A stretch of 49,495 nucleotides of DNA from a virus: positions 1 to 49,495 of the IMG/VR virus record IMGVR_UViG_3300047566_000254. One strand, written 5' to 3'. The stretch's first letter is position 1. Each line of letters starts with the position of its first letter. The notes beneath the pieces were generated by a model. The model had not been told where the DNA came from, searched no databases, and worked only from the letters and a program-made list of their open reading frames with translations. Position numbers and translations under genes: made by a program. This document shows, piece after piece, positions 40,388 to 48,566 of the stretch.

Positions 40388-41461
40388 TTACTGTAAGAAA
40401 TAAGCTCCGGATAAAACAGAGCTGTATATATCTTCTGTCATTTGGTCAGCTTTCACTAATTCTTTAAACATGCCTGTGGCACCATGAAAAGCACAACCTA
40501 CTCTTATTGAATCCTCACCATAGGTATTCTTCAGGATCTTTACACTTCTAAAGTGCTTGGCCCCGGTTTCTTTGTTCACAAGCTTATTTGCATCATACCC
40601 AGGTACAGTAGTGTTGTATCTTATGGGGTCAAACAGGCTCATAATTACATCTGCTGCTTCACCCGGAGCACCTGATTCTTTTATCTGGTCTACGGTAGGC
40701 TCAAAAGAATCCATTTTCTGGTACTGTACACTACCCAACTCTCTGGTTATCTGTGCTACAAACACAGGTGTATAGCCAAAGAAGTCCCTCCATTCCTGAG
40801 CATACTCTGTAAGCTTATCAATAGCTTCCTTTTTGGTAGTATACCCTCTTTCCATCCTCACCAGTCCAATATGATCCACTATAGGTATCACCAGCTCATA
40901 AGGATTGTTAGGAACATACACTTTATTGTACTCAGACACCTGCTCTATCTTTCCTCTTTCCTCAGCAAACTTCTTTATAAACTTATAACTGCCGGTAGGA
41001 TTATCAGCCCCCTCTTTGATGATTACAAACTCACACAACTCATTGATATAATCCTCATACATCATGATCAGGTCATGTTCATCCGGGGTTAACCGGTTGT
41101 TAGACCACCACCCCAGCATTTTTCCTATAGGGATGAGTTTTCCATGATCTTTGAAAATCTTTCTTGCCAACCACTTTGTCTTGGTATAGATTTTGCTTCT
41201 CTCATAAGAGAAAAGAATAGGGGTTATTTTAAGCTTTGTTGTATGCTTATTCTCCATGTACCAGTCAAAAGGATTAAGTATCCATGCATCATGCACAAGA
41301 GAGCTTTTACCACTACCAGTTGGCCCAAAGACCAGTGTCATGATTTTCTTTCTTATACTGACATACTTATTGAGCTTGGTAAAGCCCATAGAAACACTAT
41401 GGTTTCTTCCTTCTTTACCAGCTTCAATTTCCTGTAGTATCTGCTCAAACTCTGTGCTCAT
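40388..41461 (-). CDS. Replicative DNA helicase, DnaB/SF4-type
   Basis: A 357-residue RecA-fold helicase. Walker A is FGPTGSGKSS at about residues 44-53; a Walker B-like segment VIPIVDHIGLVR lies at about 190-201, followed by FGYTPVFVAQITRELG, matching the DnaB helicase motif around Q-x-x-R. The C-terminal region (AADVIMSL, then RSVKILKNTYGED) fits the SF4 core strand and arginine-finger region. It lacks a separate N-terminal DnaB domain. The upstream gene overlaps it as ATGA and has features of a helicase loader. Confidence 0.85.
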   Translation of the reverse strand: MSTEFEQILQEIEAGKEGRNHSVSMGFTKLNKYVSIRKKIMTLVFGPTGSGKSSLVHDAWILNPFDWYMENKHTTKLKITPILFSYERSKIYTKTKWLARKIFKDHGKLIPIGKMLGWWSNNRLTPDEHDLIMMYEDYINELCEFVIIKEGADNPTGSYKFIKKFAEERGKIEQVSEYNKVYVPNNPYELVIPIVDHIGLVRMERGYTTKKEAIDKLTEYAQEWRDFFGYTPVFVAQITRELGSVQYQKMDSFEPTVDQIKESGAPGEAADVIMSLFDPIRYNTTVPGYDANKLVNKETGAKHFRSVKILKNTYGEDSIRVGCAFHGATGMFKELVKADQMTEDIYSSVLSGAYFLQ

Positions 41462-41955
41462 ATGTCTAAACTAAAGTTTTCTGTATTGGGCTGTTGTGTT
41501 TGTTCTTGGACAAGCTCTTCTCCAATGTAGTAGTTAAATCTACCAGAGTTAAGATATGCTGCAGAAGCTTTCATGTATTGGAAGTCATTGTAATCAGACT
41601 TTGTTTTGCTATACCTGTCCCATGTTGCTTGTTTTCTTTGTTGTAATTCTACTTTCAAAGCATGCAACAACTGTTCATCAGTTACACTATGTTTCTTCTT
41701 AGCTTCTTCATAGCATTTATAGGTAACTGCTTTATCTTCTCTTAGAACTCTGGTACCTTTGAATTTTATATCTCGGTAATCAAATCTTGATGTAGCAGGA
41801 TATATACACCACCACTCTTCAAATTCCTTGGAATATTCTTTGTTGATTTTCTCTTTCTTAGGTTTGTATTGGTTAGCCCAGTCTTCATACCCACCTTCCG
41901 GATTTCCTTTCAGAAATGCTTTGATATTATTGTATTGCTGTAATGTAACTGGCAT
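41458..41955 (-). CDS. Candidate helicase loader / replication initiator-like protein
   Basis: A 165-residue protein. EFEEWWCIYPATSRFDYRD and the following helices resemble the F-x-x-W/F-x-x-YP helical segment shared by phage replication proteins and DnaT/DnaD-like C-terminal domains. It overlaps the helicase start by four bases (ATGA), a typical arrangement for loader and helicase. The ATG at 41955, preceded by AGGAGA three bases away, is preferred to an upstream TTG at 41982. The loader role is inferred from position and a weak motif. Confidence 0.6.
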   Translation of the reverse strand: MPVTLQQYNNIKAFLKGNPEGGYEDWANQYKPKKEKINKEYSKEFEEWWCIYPATSRFDYRDIKFKGTRVLREDKAVTYKCYEEAKKKHSVTDEQLLHALKVELQQRKQATWDRYSKTKSDYNDFQYMKASAAYLNSGRFNYYIGEELVQEQTQQPNTENFSLDI

Positions 41956-42003
41956 TCTCCTAATTTTTGAAAGGGTACACAATATACACTGAAACCCTTG
42001 ATT

Positions 42004-42822
42004 TTACAAGCTTTTTGATACATATTTGTTTCTGCATCTTTGCTTACTTATTGACGCAATCATCTTCTCTTTTTTTCTGAGTAAACAAGGTCCATTATCT
42101 CTATAAAGTAACTCTTGTAACCTTATTACTTCTAATTTTTTATGCAAATTCAATCTGTAAAAAGGATTCTTTCTATTTTTAATTTCTACATGCTTTTTGG
42201 GGTTAAAATTATTGTGTAAAAGAAAGGAGTATATTTGGTTTGTAAACTTCTCAGAAGAACTATAAATAGATACATCTATTGTGCCTTCTCTAACTGATCC
42301 ATCCCCATCTATAATACCTCTCAACATAGAAAAAGACAATGGTATTTTAAGCTCTAAAGTCAAAGATTTTCTTTCAGTTATCCCAATAGACTTTAGTAAA
42401 GTATATGTCTCTTTATTTTTAAAAGCAACTCTATATAAGTTAGTACCAAATTTTTTGTTGTATTGTTTATTTATAGAAACCTCATTGTTTAAATACTTTT
42501 TATAATACTCTAAAATGTAGCAATCTTTTTCAGACACTTCTAACACAATACTATTATTTGTTAGACAACCATCTGTAGCCAACCACCCTAACCAGTATTG
42601 TGTTTCTGGATTATCAATATTTTGAAAGTGATTTTTTTTGACAAAAGCTTGTACTATATCATTACCTCTTACAGGTATCCCTTCTCTTGCAAGTATTCTT
42701 CTAATAGTAGTATTATAAGTATTTAACTCATTTGCAATATCCTTTTGGCTTATGCCTTTTTGGTACTGTGTTACTATATACTCAACTTTTTCTTTGGGGT
42801 ATTTGTTTGGTACGTGTTTCAT
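42004..42822 (-). CDS. LAGLIDADG homing endonuclease
   Basis: A 272-residue protein with an N-terminal helix-turn-helix (YPKEKVEYIVTQYQKGISQK) and two LAGLIDADG motifs: WLGWLATDG and LRGIIDGDG. It is a single-chain, free-standing homing endonuclease, lying just downstream of the family A polymerase gene, a common target region. I start it at the ATG at 42822 because a consensus host-type promoter (42872-42841) overlaps the alternative ATG at 42858. The 48 bases after its stop hold a small hairpin, AAGGGT (41971-41976) with ACCCTT (41994-41999), without a minus-strand T-run. Confidence 0.9.
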   Translation of the reverse strand: MKHVPNKYPKEKVEYIVTQYQKGISQKDIANELNTYNTTIRRILAREGIPVRGNDIVQAFVKKNHFQNIDNPETQYWLGWLATDGCLTNNSIVLEVSEKDCYILEYYKKYLNNEVSINKQYNKKFGTNLYRVAFKNKETYTLLKSIGITERKSLTLELKIPLSFSMLRGIIDGDGSVREGTIDVSIYSSSEKFTNQIYSFLLHNNFNPKKHVEIKNRKNPFYRLNLHKKLEVIRLQELLYRDNGPCLLRKKEKMIASISKQRCRNKYVSKSL

Positions 42823-42840
42823 AATCTTGGTTTGATTAGT

Positions 42841-42872
42841 CAAAGATACTAAACACATACCAAACTAACAAA
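42841..42872 (-). promoter_or_regulatory. Bacteroidetes-type promoter for the LAGLIDADG gene
   Basis: TATCTTTG (42848-42841) is a full TAnnTTTG box, with TTTG at 42872-42869 and a 20-base spacer. The -33 element begins immediately after the polymerase stop codon. The expected start of transcription, near 42834, gives a leader of about 12 bases before the ATG at 42822. Confidence 0.8.
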
Positions 42873-45065
42873 TTAATGATGCCACCAATCTACTATAACT
42901 GCTTCTGCAGTCATTTTTATACTTTTACAAAATCTATTCCCACCCTCCTCCATACTTTTTTGCACCTGTTTTTGACATTGGTCAGTGTATCCTTCAAGGG
43001 CCTCAGCAATCATTTCGTCATGAATAAGACTGGTTATATACATTTTGTCTGCAGTATTTTCCTCTATACATTGTCTTCTGAATCTGATTGCTGCTTCTTT
43101 CATTTGAATAGCAGCAAGACCTTGAATCCTATAATTTAAAGCACTTCTTTCCAGACTGCCTCGTAAAGTATAATACTCACTCCACATACCTTTTAACTCT
43201 GGGGATTCTTCAGTTAGTTTTTTACGAAACTCTTGTTTTTTCTCCTCAGAAAAATCTTTGTAGTCTTTAGGGTAATACTTTGTACATTGCTTTCTAACTT
43301 CTTGCATTCTATTCCAATCAGAATCCCAATATCTTCGATCAGGTATGATGTCTATATATCCTGTTTTTACTGCTTTTTCTTTTGTTATTTCAAAATTCTT
43401 TTTAAGAGTTGGAAAAGCATCCATATAATTATCTATAAACTTTTGAGCAGTTTCATCATCTACTCCAAAATCATCTTTTAAAGTATGAGCTCCTCCACCA
43501 TAATTTATTTTAAAATTGATTGCTTTTGCTGCATTTCTTTCTTCTGGATGTGTTTTCTTTGTAACTACTAAATCTGGTTCGTTTCTCATCAAAGAAAACA
43601 TTTTAGTAGCAGTCCAAGAGTGAAAATCATCTTTGAAAACAGGATGTCCATTATTAAAAAAGTCTAGCATATCCGGATCTTGTGTAACTTCTGCAAGGTC
43701 TCTCAGCTCCTGAGCAGAATAGTCTGCATTGATTAGTTTATATCCAGCTGGAGCACAAAATGCTTTTCTATAAGACTCATGTGAATCTATGTTTTGTAAG
43801 TTTGGGTTTCTACTGCTTACTCTTCCCGTATTAAGAATCTGCCGGTAAGAACTGTGTAATCTACCTGTTATAGGATGTACATACTTCAGGAAGTCTTTAC
43901 CAAAGGTAGTGCATGCCTGCTCAGAAGTTTTGAACAGCAGATAGTTAAGTATTAAATCTTTTTTAGGATCTACTATATCTGTTTCTTTTCCTTCACTGTA
44001 GAATTCTTTGTACTTGGCAGGTAAGAGCTTGAGTAGTGCTTTGGCACCTACTGTATATTCTAGGTATTTAGTGCTTTTGCTTTTTTCCTGTGGGCAATAC
44101 CCCAACTCCTTCATCAAAGCTACTACCTGCTTACTACTAGACCATTCAATAAGACATTTTGGATTCGGGTCAAACAAATCAGGGGAGCTACAGAACTTTC
44201 TATTGTCTTTAAAATTCTGTACTACCCAGTCATCCAGCTTTTTCTTCCTGCTGTTAAAGATTATAAGGTTTTTGTCATAGGTATCCAACCACTGTTGTTT
44301 GTCAAAAGTAATACCCTTGAGCTCAATATCAGCAAGAACAAGACAGAACTCATTCTCTATATCTACCACCTGCTTTGGATTATAACCCATATATCCAAGT
44401 CTTTGCCTTTTCCGGATCTCTATAGGGTAAAGAATATCATCTGCACCATAAAGAATCTGTGCCTCTGTAAATGGTCTGTCTCCTATAGTAAGGAAACCCA
44501 TCCTGATGGATTTGTCTATGTATGCCTGTTCTTCCTCATCATCATCCTCACTTTTTTGCTTGAACAAGTCACCTTGTTTTTCTATAGGCTTTATACCTAG
44601 ATGTCTCCCGGCTAATTTCTCCAATGAGTAGCCCAACTGCAAACCATTGGTCTGTATCTGCTCTACAAGCATAGTATCATAGATCTTGTAAAATATTATC
44701 CCATAGTTATGTAGTAAATGTTTTGCCTCGAATTTTAAATTATGTCCTAGCCATAGTCTTTCTTTATTTTCCCACAGTGGCAACAAAGGAGTAATATCTA
44801 CTGACCTTGTATCAATTACATAGACATTATCCTTTGTACCCAGTTGCAACATTATTGTCAAACTAAGATATGGATCTAGGCCACCCTCATAAACAGTTTC
44901 ACTATACTTACCTTTTGGAAATTTTCTGGTAGTTTCTATGTCAACTCCAATTTCCATCTGATCTTTCAGATAGCCATAACACTGCTCTATACTACAATAC
45001 TCTACTTTATCTGAGTAGTTCTCATTAACCGGTCCTATGAACCATATCTTAGGTTGTTGTATCAT
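42873..45065 (-). CDS. Family A DNA polymerase with 3'-5' exonuclease domain
   Basis: The main replicative polymerase, 730 residues. The exonuclease domain has VDIETT (D42, E44) in motif I; the polymerase domain has motif A NADYSAQELRDL (D448), motif B RNAAKAINFKINYGGG and motif C LIHDEM (D683, E684). All catalytic residues are present. It overlaps the upstream 58-codon gene by ATGA. The LAGLIDADG gene follows within 50 bases with its own promoter. Length matches T7-type phage polymerases. It needs the helicase and primase encoded downstream in the same block. Confidence 0.93.
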   Translation of the reverse strand: MIQQPKIWFIGPVNENYSDKVEYCSIEQCYGYLKDQMEIGVDIETTRKFPKGKYSETVYEGGLDPYLSLTIMLQLGTKDNVYVIDTRSVDITPLLPLWENKERLWLGHNLKFEAKHLLHNYGIIFYKIYDTMLVEQIQTNGLQLGYSLEKLAGRHLGIKPIEKQGDLFKQKSEDDDEEEQAYIDKSIRMGFLTIGDRPFTEAQILYGADDILYPIEIRKRQRLGYMGYNPKQVVDIENEFCLVLADIELKGITFDKQQWLDTYDKNLIIFNSRKKKLDDWVVQNFKDNRKFCSSPDLFDPNPKCLIEWSSSKQVVALMKELGYCPQEKSKSTKYLEYTVGAKALLKLLPAKYKEFYSEGKETDIVDPKKDLILNYLLFKTSEQACTTFGKDFLKYVHPITGRLHSSYRQILNTGRVSSRNPNLQNIDSHESYRKAFCAPAGYKLINADYSAQELRDLAEVTQDPDMLDFFNNGHPVFKDDFHSWTATKMFSLMRNEPDLVVTKKTHPEERNAAKAINFKINYGGGAHTLKDDFGVDDETAQKFIDNYMDAFPTLKKNFEITKEKAVKTGYIDIIPDRRYWDSDWNRMQEVRKQCTKYYPKDYKDFSEEKKQEFRKKLTEESPELKGMWSEYYTLRGSLERSALNYRIQGLAAIQMKEAAIRFRRQCIEENTADKMYITSLIHDEMIAEALEGYTDQCQKQVQKSMEEGGNRFCKSIKMTAEAVIVDWWHH

Positions 45066-45238
45066 AATTTCTTCAATTTTTGGTAAGCTTTTAACTCACA
45101 TTCTAGCAGGTGATCTATGTATTGACAATAATCATGTACACCACTAAATTCACGAAGTATACGGAAGTAAATTTTAATGGTTCTTTTATGAGAAAGTAAA
45201 AGCTCCCTCTTCTTAATCCATTTTCTTAGCATCTCCAT
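45062..45238 (-). CDS. Small 58-residue basic protein coupled to the DNA polymerase
   Basis: A short gene: its TGA overlaps the polymerase ATG (ATGA) and its start lies 26 bases inside the upstream gene (an alternative ATG is two codons later). The product is Lys/Leu-rich and helical (LRKWIKKRELLLSHKRTIKI) with two Cys in CQYIDHLLECEL. Coupling to the polymerase suggests an accessory role, but no motif shows it. Confidence 0.65.
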   Translation of the reverse strand: MEMLRKWIKKRELLLSHKRTIKIYFRILREFSGVHDYCQYIDHLLECELKAYQKLKKL

Positions 45239-45422
45239 AGTAGTTTGTTTTTGCTCCTTTAGTCTTACTACTCACCTGCATAGTAGTAGCCCAGGTGTTG
45301 AAGTCTACTCTTTCATCCGGCATGCATACATGAGTAGTGCCTTTGATAGATGAAAGGGGCACCCCATTACAGGGCACCCCAAACAAAACCTCTAAAAATT
45401 TCTTCTTGATATCTGTTAGCAT
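45213..45422 (-). CDS. Unknown 69-residue protein
   Basis: I do not recognise this protein (TDIKKKFLEVLFGVPCNGVP). It has two Cys and a basic C-terminal tail. It overlaps both neighbours (7 bases upstream, 26 downstream), supporting coupled translation. Confidence 0.55.
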   Translation of the reverse strand: MLTDIKKKFLEVLFGVPCNGVPLSSIKGTTHVCMPDERVDFNTWATTMQVSSKTKGAKTNYYGDAKKMD

Positions 45423-45727
45423 GTTTTAGTATTTAATATGCTCTCAATAAGATTGTGTGAGTGGACAGCAATAGTACCATAGTTGTACCCAACAGTAGTG
45501 TGTTTATTTCTTGCAAGCTTTTTGGTTTCCTGCCTCAGGGCCCGGATGTTGTCCATCAACTGCCTTTTCCTTACTTCACTCTTTTCCCATCTCTGATACC
45601 TGGTTGGTGCAATATAGGTACTTTGTACAAATTCTTTTGATGGTCTTGGCTTTGGTGCAGGTGTGTATGCAGTACCCATGATACCTGCTGATGATAATAC
45701 CAAGATGGATTTGATTTGATTTTTCAT
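45416..45727 (-). CDS. Unknown 103-residue protein with possible N-terminal export or membrane segment
   Basis: The N-terminus (KNQIKSILVLSSAGIMGTAY) is a short hydrophobic stretch after a Lys, which could be a weak signal peptide or membrane anchor, followed by a Pro-rich part and then a basic helical segment (EVRKRQLMDNIRALRQETKK). Function unknown. It overlaps the next gene by 7 bases. Confidence 0.55.
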   Translation of the reverse strand: MKNQIKSILVLSSAGIMGTAYTPAPKPRPSKEFVQSTYIAPTRYQRWEKSEVRKRQLMDNIRALRQETKKLARNKHTTVGYNYGTIAVHSHNLIESILNTKTC

Positions 45728-45753
45728 TGCTTTTTGTTTTTTGTTTGTGAGTG

Positions 45754-46317
45754 TTATTGATTTAGTTTTATTTTTTCTATGCAGCCGGCATATCCTGCCA
45801 GATCCACAAGGGAATCCATTTTAGCACAGTTGTCTTTGTTTGCTCTGCAGATTTTTAACCAAGCCATAGCTAGTCCTACCTGCTCAGGTGTGATGGTTAT
45901 TTTAAACAGTACTTCCCATCCCTTGGCTATATCAGCAAAATTATCTGATGTCTTACCATAGTCCTTTTCTCTGTCACCATAGATCAGTGACTTAGCTATA
46001 TCTAGGATAGTTTGTTGTGGATCTTGTTTCTTTTCTGCAGGTGTGGCTGTGGTTTCTTCAACTTTCTTAAGAACAAAAGCAGGGTATGTATAAGCTATAC
46101 AACCATCACTAAAGTCAACATCAACTCCATTGTCTTTATCTACTCCTTTAACTATACCTACTTGCCCAATATACTTGTCCATTGATGCTGCTATCCAAGT
46201 GTTTTGCCACCCCCTTTCAAAGTCTTTAGCTTTTTCTACAACCAGTACTCTGTCTCCTATTTTTAACCGCAGTCTTTTTATTGCTGCTGCATGTGTTTCT
46301 GTTTTATCCAATTTCAT
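45754..46317 (-). CDS. DUF6378-like phage protein with N-terminal SH3-like module
   Basis: A 187-residue protein. Residues about 17-85 form a small beta barrel (KIGDRVLVVEKAKDFERGWQ, then YIGQVGIVKGVDKDNGVDVD). The C-terminal half matches the phage DUF6378 domain: LIYGDREKDYGKTSDNFADI and the later KICRANKDNCAKMDSLVDLA. This domain is common in phages; its function is unknown to me, but the conserved Asp/Lys/Asn and the association with nucleotide metabolism genes elsewhere suggest a nucleotide-related role. It lies upstream of the polymerase. Confidence 0.75.
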   Translation of the reverse strand: MKLDKTETHAAAIKRLRLKIGDRVLVVEKAKDFERGWQNTWIAASMDKYIGQVGIVKGVDKDNGVDVDFSDGCIAYTYPAFVLKKVEETTATPAEKKQDPQQTILDIAKSLIYGDREKDYGKTSDNFADIAKGWEVLFKITITPEQVGLAMAWLKICRANKDNCAKMDSLVDLAGYAGCIEKIKLNQ

Positions 46318-46328
46318 AAGTATTGTTT

Positions 46329-46790
46329 TTACTCTACTGGCATATGCAGTAGTTCTTTTATTAAATCTTTTAGTGGTTCACTTATATTTTCTAGGTACAA
46401 GAGTCCTAGTAATGATGTGGCCTCTTTTATCCATTTGTTTTCTTTTGGTAAGACCTCTGCTTCTTTAATTCCCACATATACTGTACCATCTTTTGCTACA
46501 AAAGGCTGAGGCTTTTTTGTCACAGGTAAATCTTCCCAGGGAGGGGGCTCACTGTATGCTTCACCTGCAATTTTGTACTCTCTTGGTTCAGCTTTTTGTT
46601 TTACTTCTTTTTTATCTTTATAAAGTTTCCACTTCTCCCATAATCCTTCTGAGTCCATCCAGTCACAGTACCTCTTTTCATTAGCCAGCACCCATCCTGC
46701 AGTTCTACCCTGAAACTTTCCATAAGGAATCTTTTTGTTGTGGTCAACATTTAACCGGACTTGTTCTTCCGGTTTCTTAGTAAGCTTCAT
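46329..46790 (-). CDS. Protein with ExoX-C-terminal/DUF3820-like domain
   Basis: A 153-residue protein. Residues about 20-50 (KIPYGKFQGRTAGWVLANEK, then RYCDWMDSEGLW) match the small domain found at the C-terminus of exodeoxyribonuclease X and in DUF3820 proteins, thought to bind DNA. The rest is charged, Pro-rich and helical. It is the first gene after the ~370-base structured segment with its own promoter, so the segment may be its long 5' leader. Confidence 0.65.
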   Translation of the reverse strand: MKLTKKPEEQVRLNVDHNKKIPYGKFQGRTAGWVLANEKRYCDWMDSEGLWEKWKLYKDKKEVKQKAEPREYKIAGEAYSEPPPWEDLPVTKKPQPFVAKDGTVYVGIKEAEVLPKENKWIKEATSLLGLLYLENISEPLKDLIKELLHMPVE

Positions 46791-46814
46791 AATTTTTCTT
46801 TTTTTTACTTAGGA

Positions 46815-47188
46815 GGACTTTTCAGAAACTTGGATGGTAGGAAAAACTTAAGTCACCCCTGCCCCTGTGTCAGGAAGTGACTATAGCTATCCTACCTGCA
46901 GCTTTACTCTGGAGCCACTTCCCTGTCACCCGTTTTGGCTCTAAAAGGGTTTATAAGTCATGAAGAAACCACAATTAGATTTAAAGGATATTTCGGTGCA
47001 CTGCTGCCACCCTCACTTTGGATCAGCTTACGTCCCAGAGACTTGGACTATTTTAAATGAGAAAACCCCCATCTGATTGGAGCCCGTGGAAGGTTATCAG
47101 TCTGAGGGAGTTCAGGAACCAGGGGCTCCATTACTTTTTTATATGTCTTTGATTATTTACTATTGGATCTTTCCACGGGCTCCTATAG
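46815..47188 (-). ncRNA. Large structured RNA or very long structured leader, unknown class
   Basis: A gene-less segment that is G+C richer than its surroundings (134 of 300 bases at 46861-47160 by hand count). Stems seen: GGAGCCCGTGGAA (47079-47091) with its exact complement at 47171-47183, 13 bp plus a G-T and a G-C pair; a second GGAGCCC copy on the minus strand (47129-47123) that can compete for the same partner; GAGCCA/TGGCTC (46912-46917 with 46936-46941); and three nested helices GGTAGGA/TCCTACC (46836-46842, 46890-46896), AGTCAC/GTGACT (46851-46856, 46877-46882) and CCTG/CAGG. The minus-strand promoter puts the RNA 5' end next to the long helix. No tRNA, tmRNA, RNase P or intron signature is recognisable. 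The 3' end is undefined. Confidence 0.65.
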
Positions 47189-47193
47189 CACCA

Positions 47194-47224
47194 CAAAGAT
47201 ACCATCCTTCTGCAGAATTCCAAA
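47194..47224 (-). promoter_or_regulatory. Bacteroidetes-type promoter for the structured RNA
   Basis: On the minus strand TTTG (47224-47221), a 19-base spacer and TATCTTTG (47201-47194) match the host promoter consensus at every position. The expected start of transcription is about 47187, only a few bases before the first arm (47183) of the 15-bp helix. Confidence 0.8.
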
Positions 47225-47237
47225 TAGTTTCTCATAA

Positions 47238-47486
47238 TTAATTTATTCTTATGAGATGATCAACATCAGATGCTTTATAAAAGTAGCCACCTGCTTTAAA
47301 GTGAACTCTGTAAATGACATTAGGCTGTTTGCTGGTGTCTACAGCATAGAACCAATCCTCTGATGTTACAAAAGTACAGTGAGGACATATTTTATGCACA
47401 CCTGCTGCCCTCTCCTCATAGTCAGCTGCCATTCTTTTGCAACTCATGCTCAATAGTAGTAGAGCTCCTAATGCTAGTTTTTTCAT
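47238..47486 (-). CDS. Small lipoprotein
   Basis: An 82-residue protein with a classic lipoprotein signal (KKLALGALLLLSMSCKR, Cys at residue 16). The mature part has a CPHC pair (HKICPHCTFV) that could bind a metal or form a disulfide, and a beta-rich C-terminus (YRVHFKAGGYFYKASDV). A lipoprotein in an otherwise replicative early block may act at the cell surface, for example in superinfection exclusion; that is inference. It overlaps the ParB-like gene by four bases. Confidence 0.75.
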   Translation of the reverse strand: MKKLALGALLLLSMSCKRMAADYEERAAGVHKICPHCTFVTSEDWFYAVDTSKQPNVIYRVHFKAGGYFYKASDVDHLIRIN

Positions 47487-48223
47487 TTTTTATAAAGAAT
47501 TGATGTTACATCAAGTATTGTTCCTTTTTTTGCCCGGTAGTTATAAATCTCTCCTAGCAAAACTAAGTATTGTGTGGAATTTGTACAATCAACCATTGAT
47601 TTTTGTTGGTATGTCAGTTTTGATACCAACCTTTTAAAATCAAAACCAGGAAGACCTGCTAATTTTGCAAAAGCAATAGCAAAACTTCTTTTTTTGTAAC
47701 CTGGATACATTTTGCCTATTTCTATGAGCATATCAGCAAGCTTTTCAGCATGCACAAGATTTTTTACAACAAACTTACCTTCTTTGAAATCATCTAACAT
47801 TCTGTTATGAAAGCCAGCTGCTCCGGTTAATAATGAAATGTTTACAGCATGTCCAAAACCATACTTTTTCTCAAAAGCTTCGTATATGGCATAATCTGTG
47901 CTCCCGGTCTTAACAAAACTATTTGTAAATTCACTGGTAGACCAACGTGGGTCATGGTTGTTTAGCGTTCTTACTGTCGCAATATCAGCTCCTTTTACTA
48001 CATAATAGCAAAAGGGTTTACTAAGTCGTTTTGAAGCTTCCAACCTATGCTGGCCATCAATAACTTCATACTTCTGATTACACTGAGCTGGTGCAACTAT
48101 CTCTGGATTTTTTTTCATACTTTCCATGATACTGAGCACCCTCTTCTCATCTATTTTTCTGTTACCACCAACTACTTTAAACATTTTGTAGTTAGTAGTG
48201 TACTGTATTTTTATCTGCTGCAT
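47483..48223 (-). CDS. ParB-like nuclease-domain protein
   Basis: A 246-residue protein. The N-terminal part (residues about 8-60) has the ParB/Srx layout: GGNRKIDEKRVLSIMESMKK, then KYEVIDGQHRLEASKRLSKP with the diagnostic DGQHRLEA. The rest is helical and specific to this protein, without an obvious helix-turn-helix. Phage proteins of this sort may act as nucleases, CTP-dependent DNA-binding factors or regulators. It overlaps the lipoprotein gene by four bases, so both are co-translated. Confidence 0.8.
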   Translation of the reverse strand: MQQIKIQYTTNYKMFKVVGGNRKIDEKRVLSIMESMKKNPEIVAPAQCNQKYEVIDGQHRLEASKRLSKPFCYYVVKGADIATVRTLNNHDPRWSTSEFTNSFVKTGSTDYAIYEAFEKKYGFGHAVNISLLTGAAGFHNRMLDDFKEGKFVVKNLVHAEKLADMLIEIGKMYPGYKKRSFAIAFAKLAGLPGFDFKRLVSKLTYQQKSMVDCTNSTQYLVLLGEIYNYRAKKGTILDVTSILYKK

Positions 48224-48246
48224 AAAAAATTTTTAGAATGTAAAAC

Positions 48247-48564
48247 TTAAATTTGTATATCTTCTACTTTGTCTTCTGGATTCAAACTTATTTTTATCTT
48301 TTCCAATTCTACCCTAATAGTCTCTAGTACTACTGATGGTGACCAATGATGACTACTTATACTAGGACTTCCCTCTAGGTTAATATACACTCTTATCTCT
48401 TTATCTGGTTCCATCCTTGCTGGATTGTACTTGCCTTCTTTGATATGTTGATAAGAAACTATTTTACCCTCTACAACTAAAGTAGCTGTTGGTATGCCTG
48501 CATCTTCCAGCATTGTTTGTACCTGATTGTACAATTCCTGTAATGATATTGTCTTGTTTTCCAT
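48247..48564 (-). CDS. Unknown 105-residue protein
   Basis: I do not recognise this protein. It is acidic, alpha/beta (LQELYNQVQTMLEDAGIPTA; IRVYINLEGSPSISSHHWSP), with no membrane segment. It lies two bases below the radical SAM gene and 23 above the ParB-like gene, so it belongs to the same transcript. Confidence 0.65.
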   Translation of the reverse strand: MENKTISLQELYNQVQTMLEDAGIPTATLVVEGKIVSYQHIKEGKYNPARMEPDKEIRVYINLEGSPSISSHHWSPSVVLETIRVELEKIKISLNPEDKVEDIQI

Positions 48565-48566
48565 AA

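Noticed and set aside
41971-41999. AAGGGT/ACCCTT hairpin after the LAGLIDADG gene as a terminator
   Set aside because: Only 6 bp with a 17-base loop and no T-run on the minus strand.
46791-47237. Group I intron, tmRNA, RNase P RNA or tRNA in the large gene-less segment
   Set aside because: I looked on both strands for the P7/R-S elements, the tRNA-like ends, CR-I/CR-V segments and cloverleaf; partial look-alikes (e.g. CAGAGACTTGG) lack their partners in the right order.
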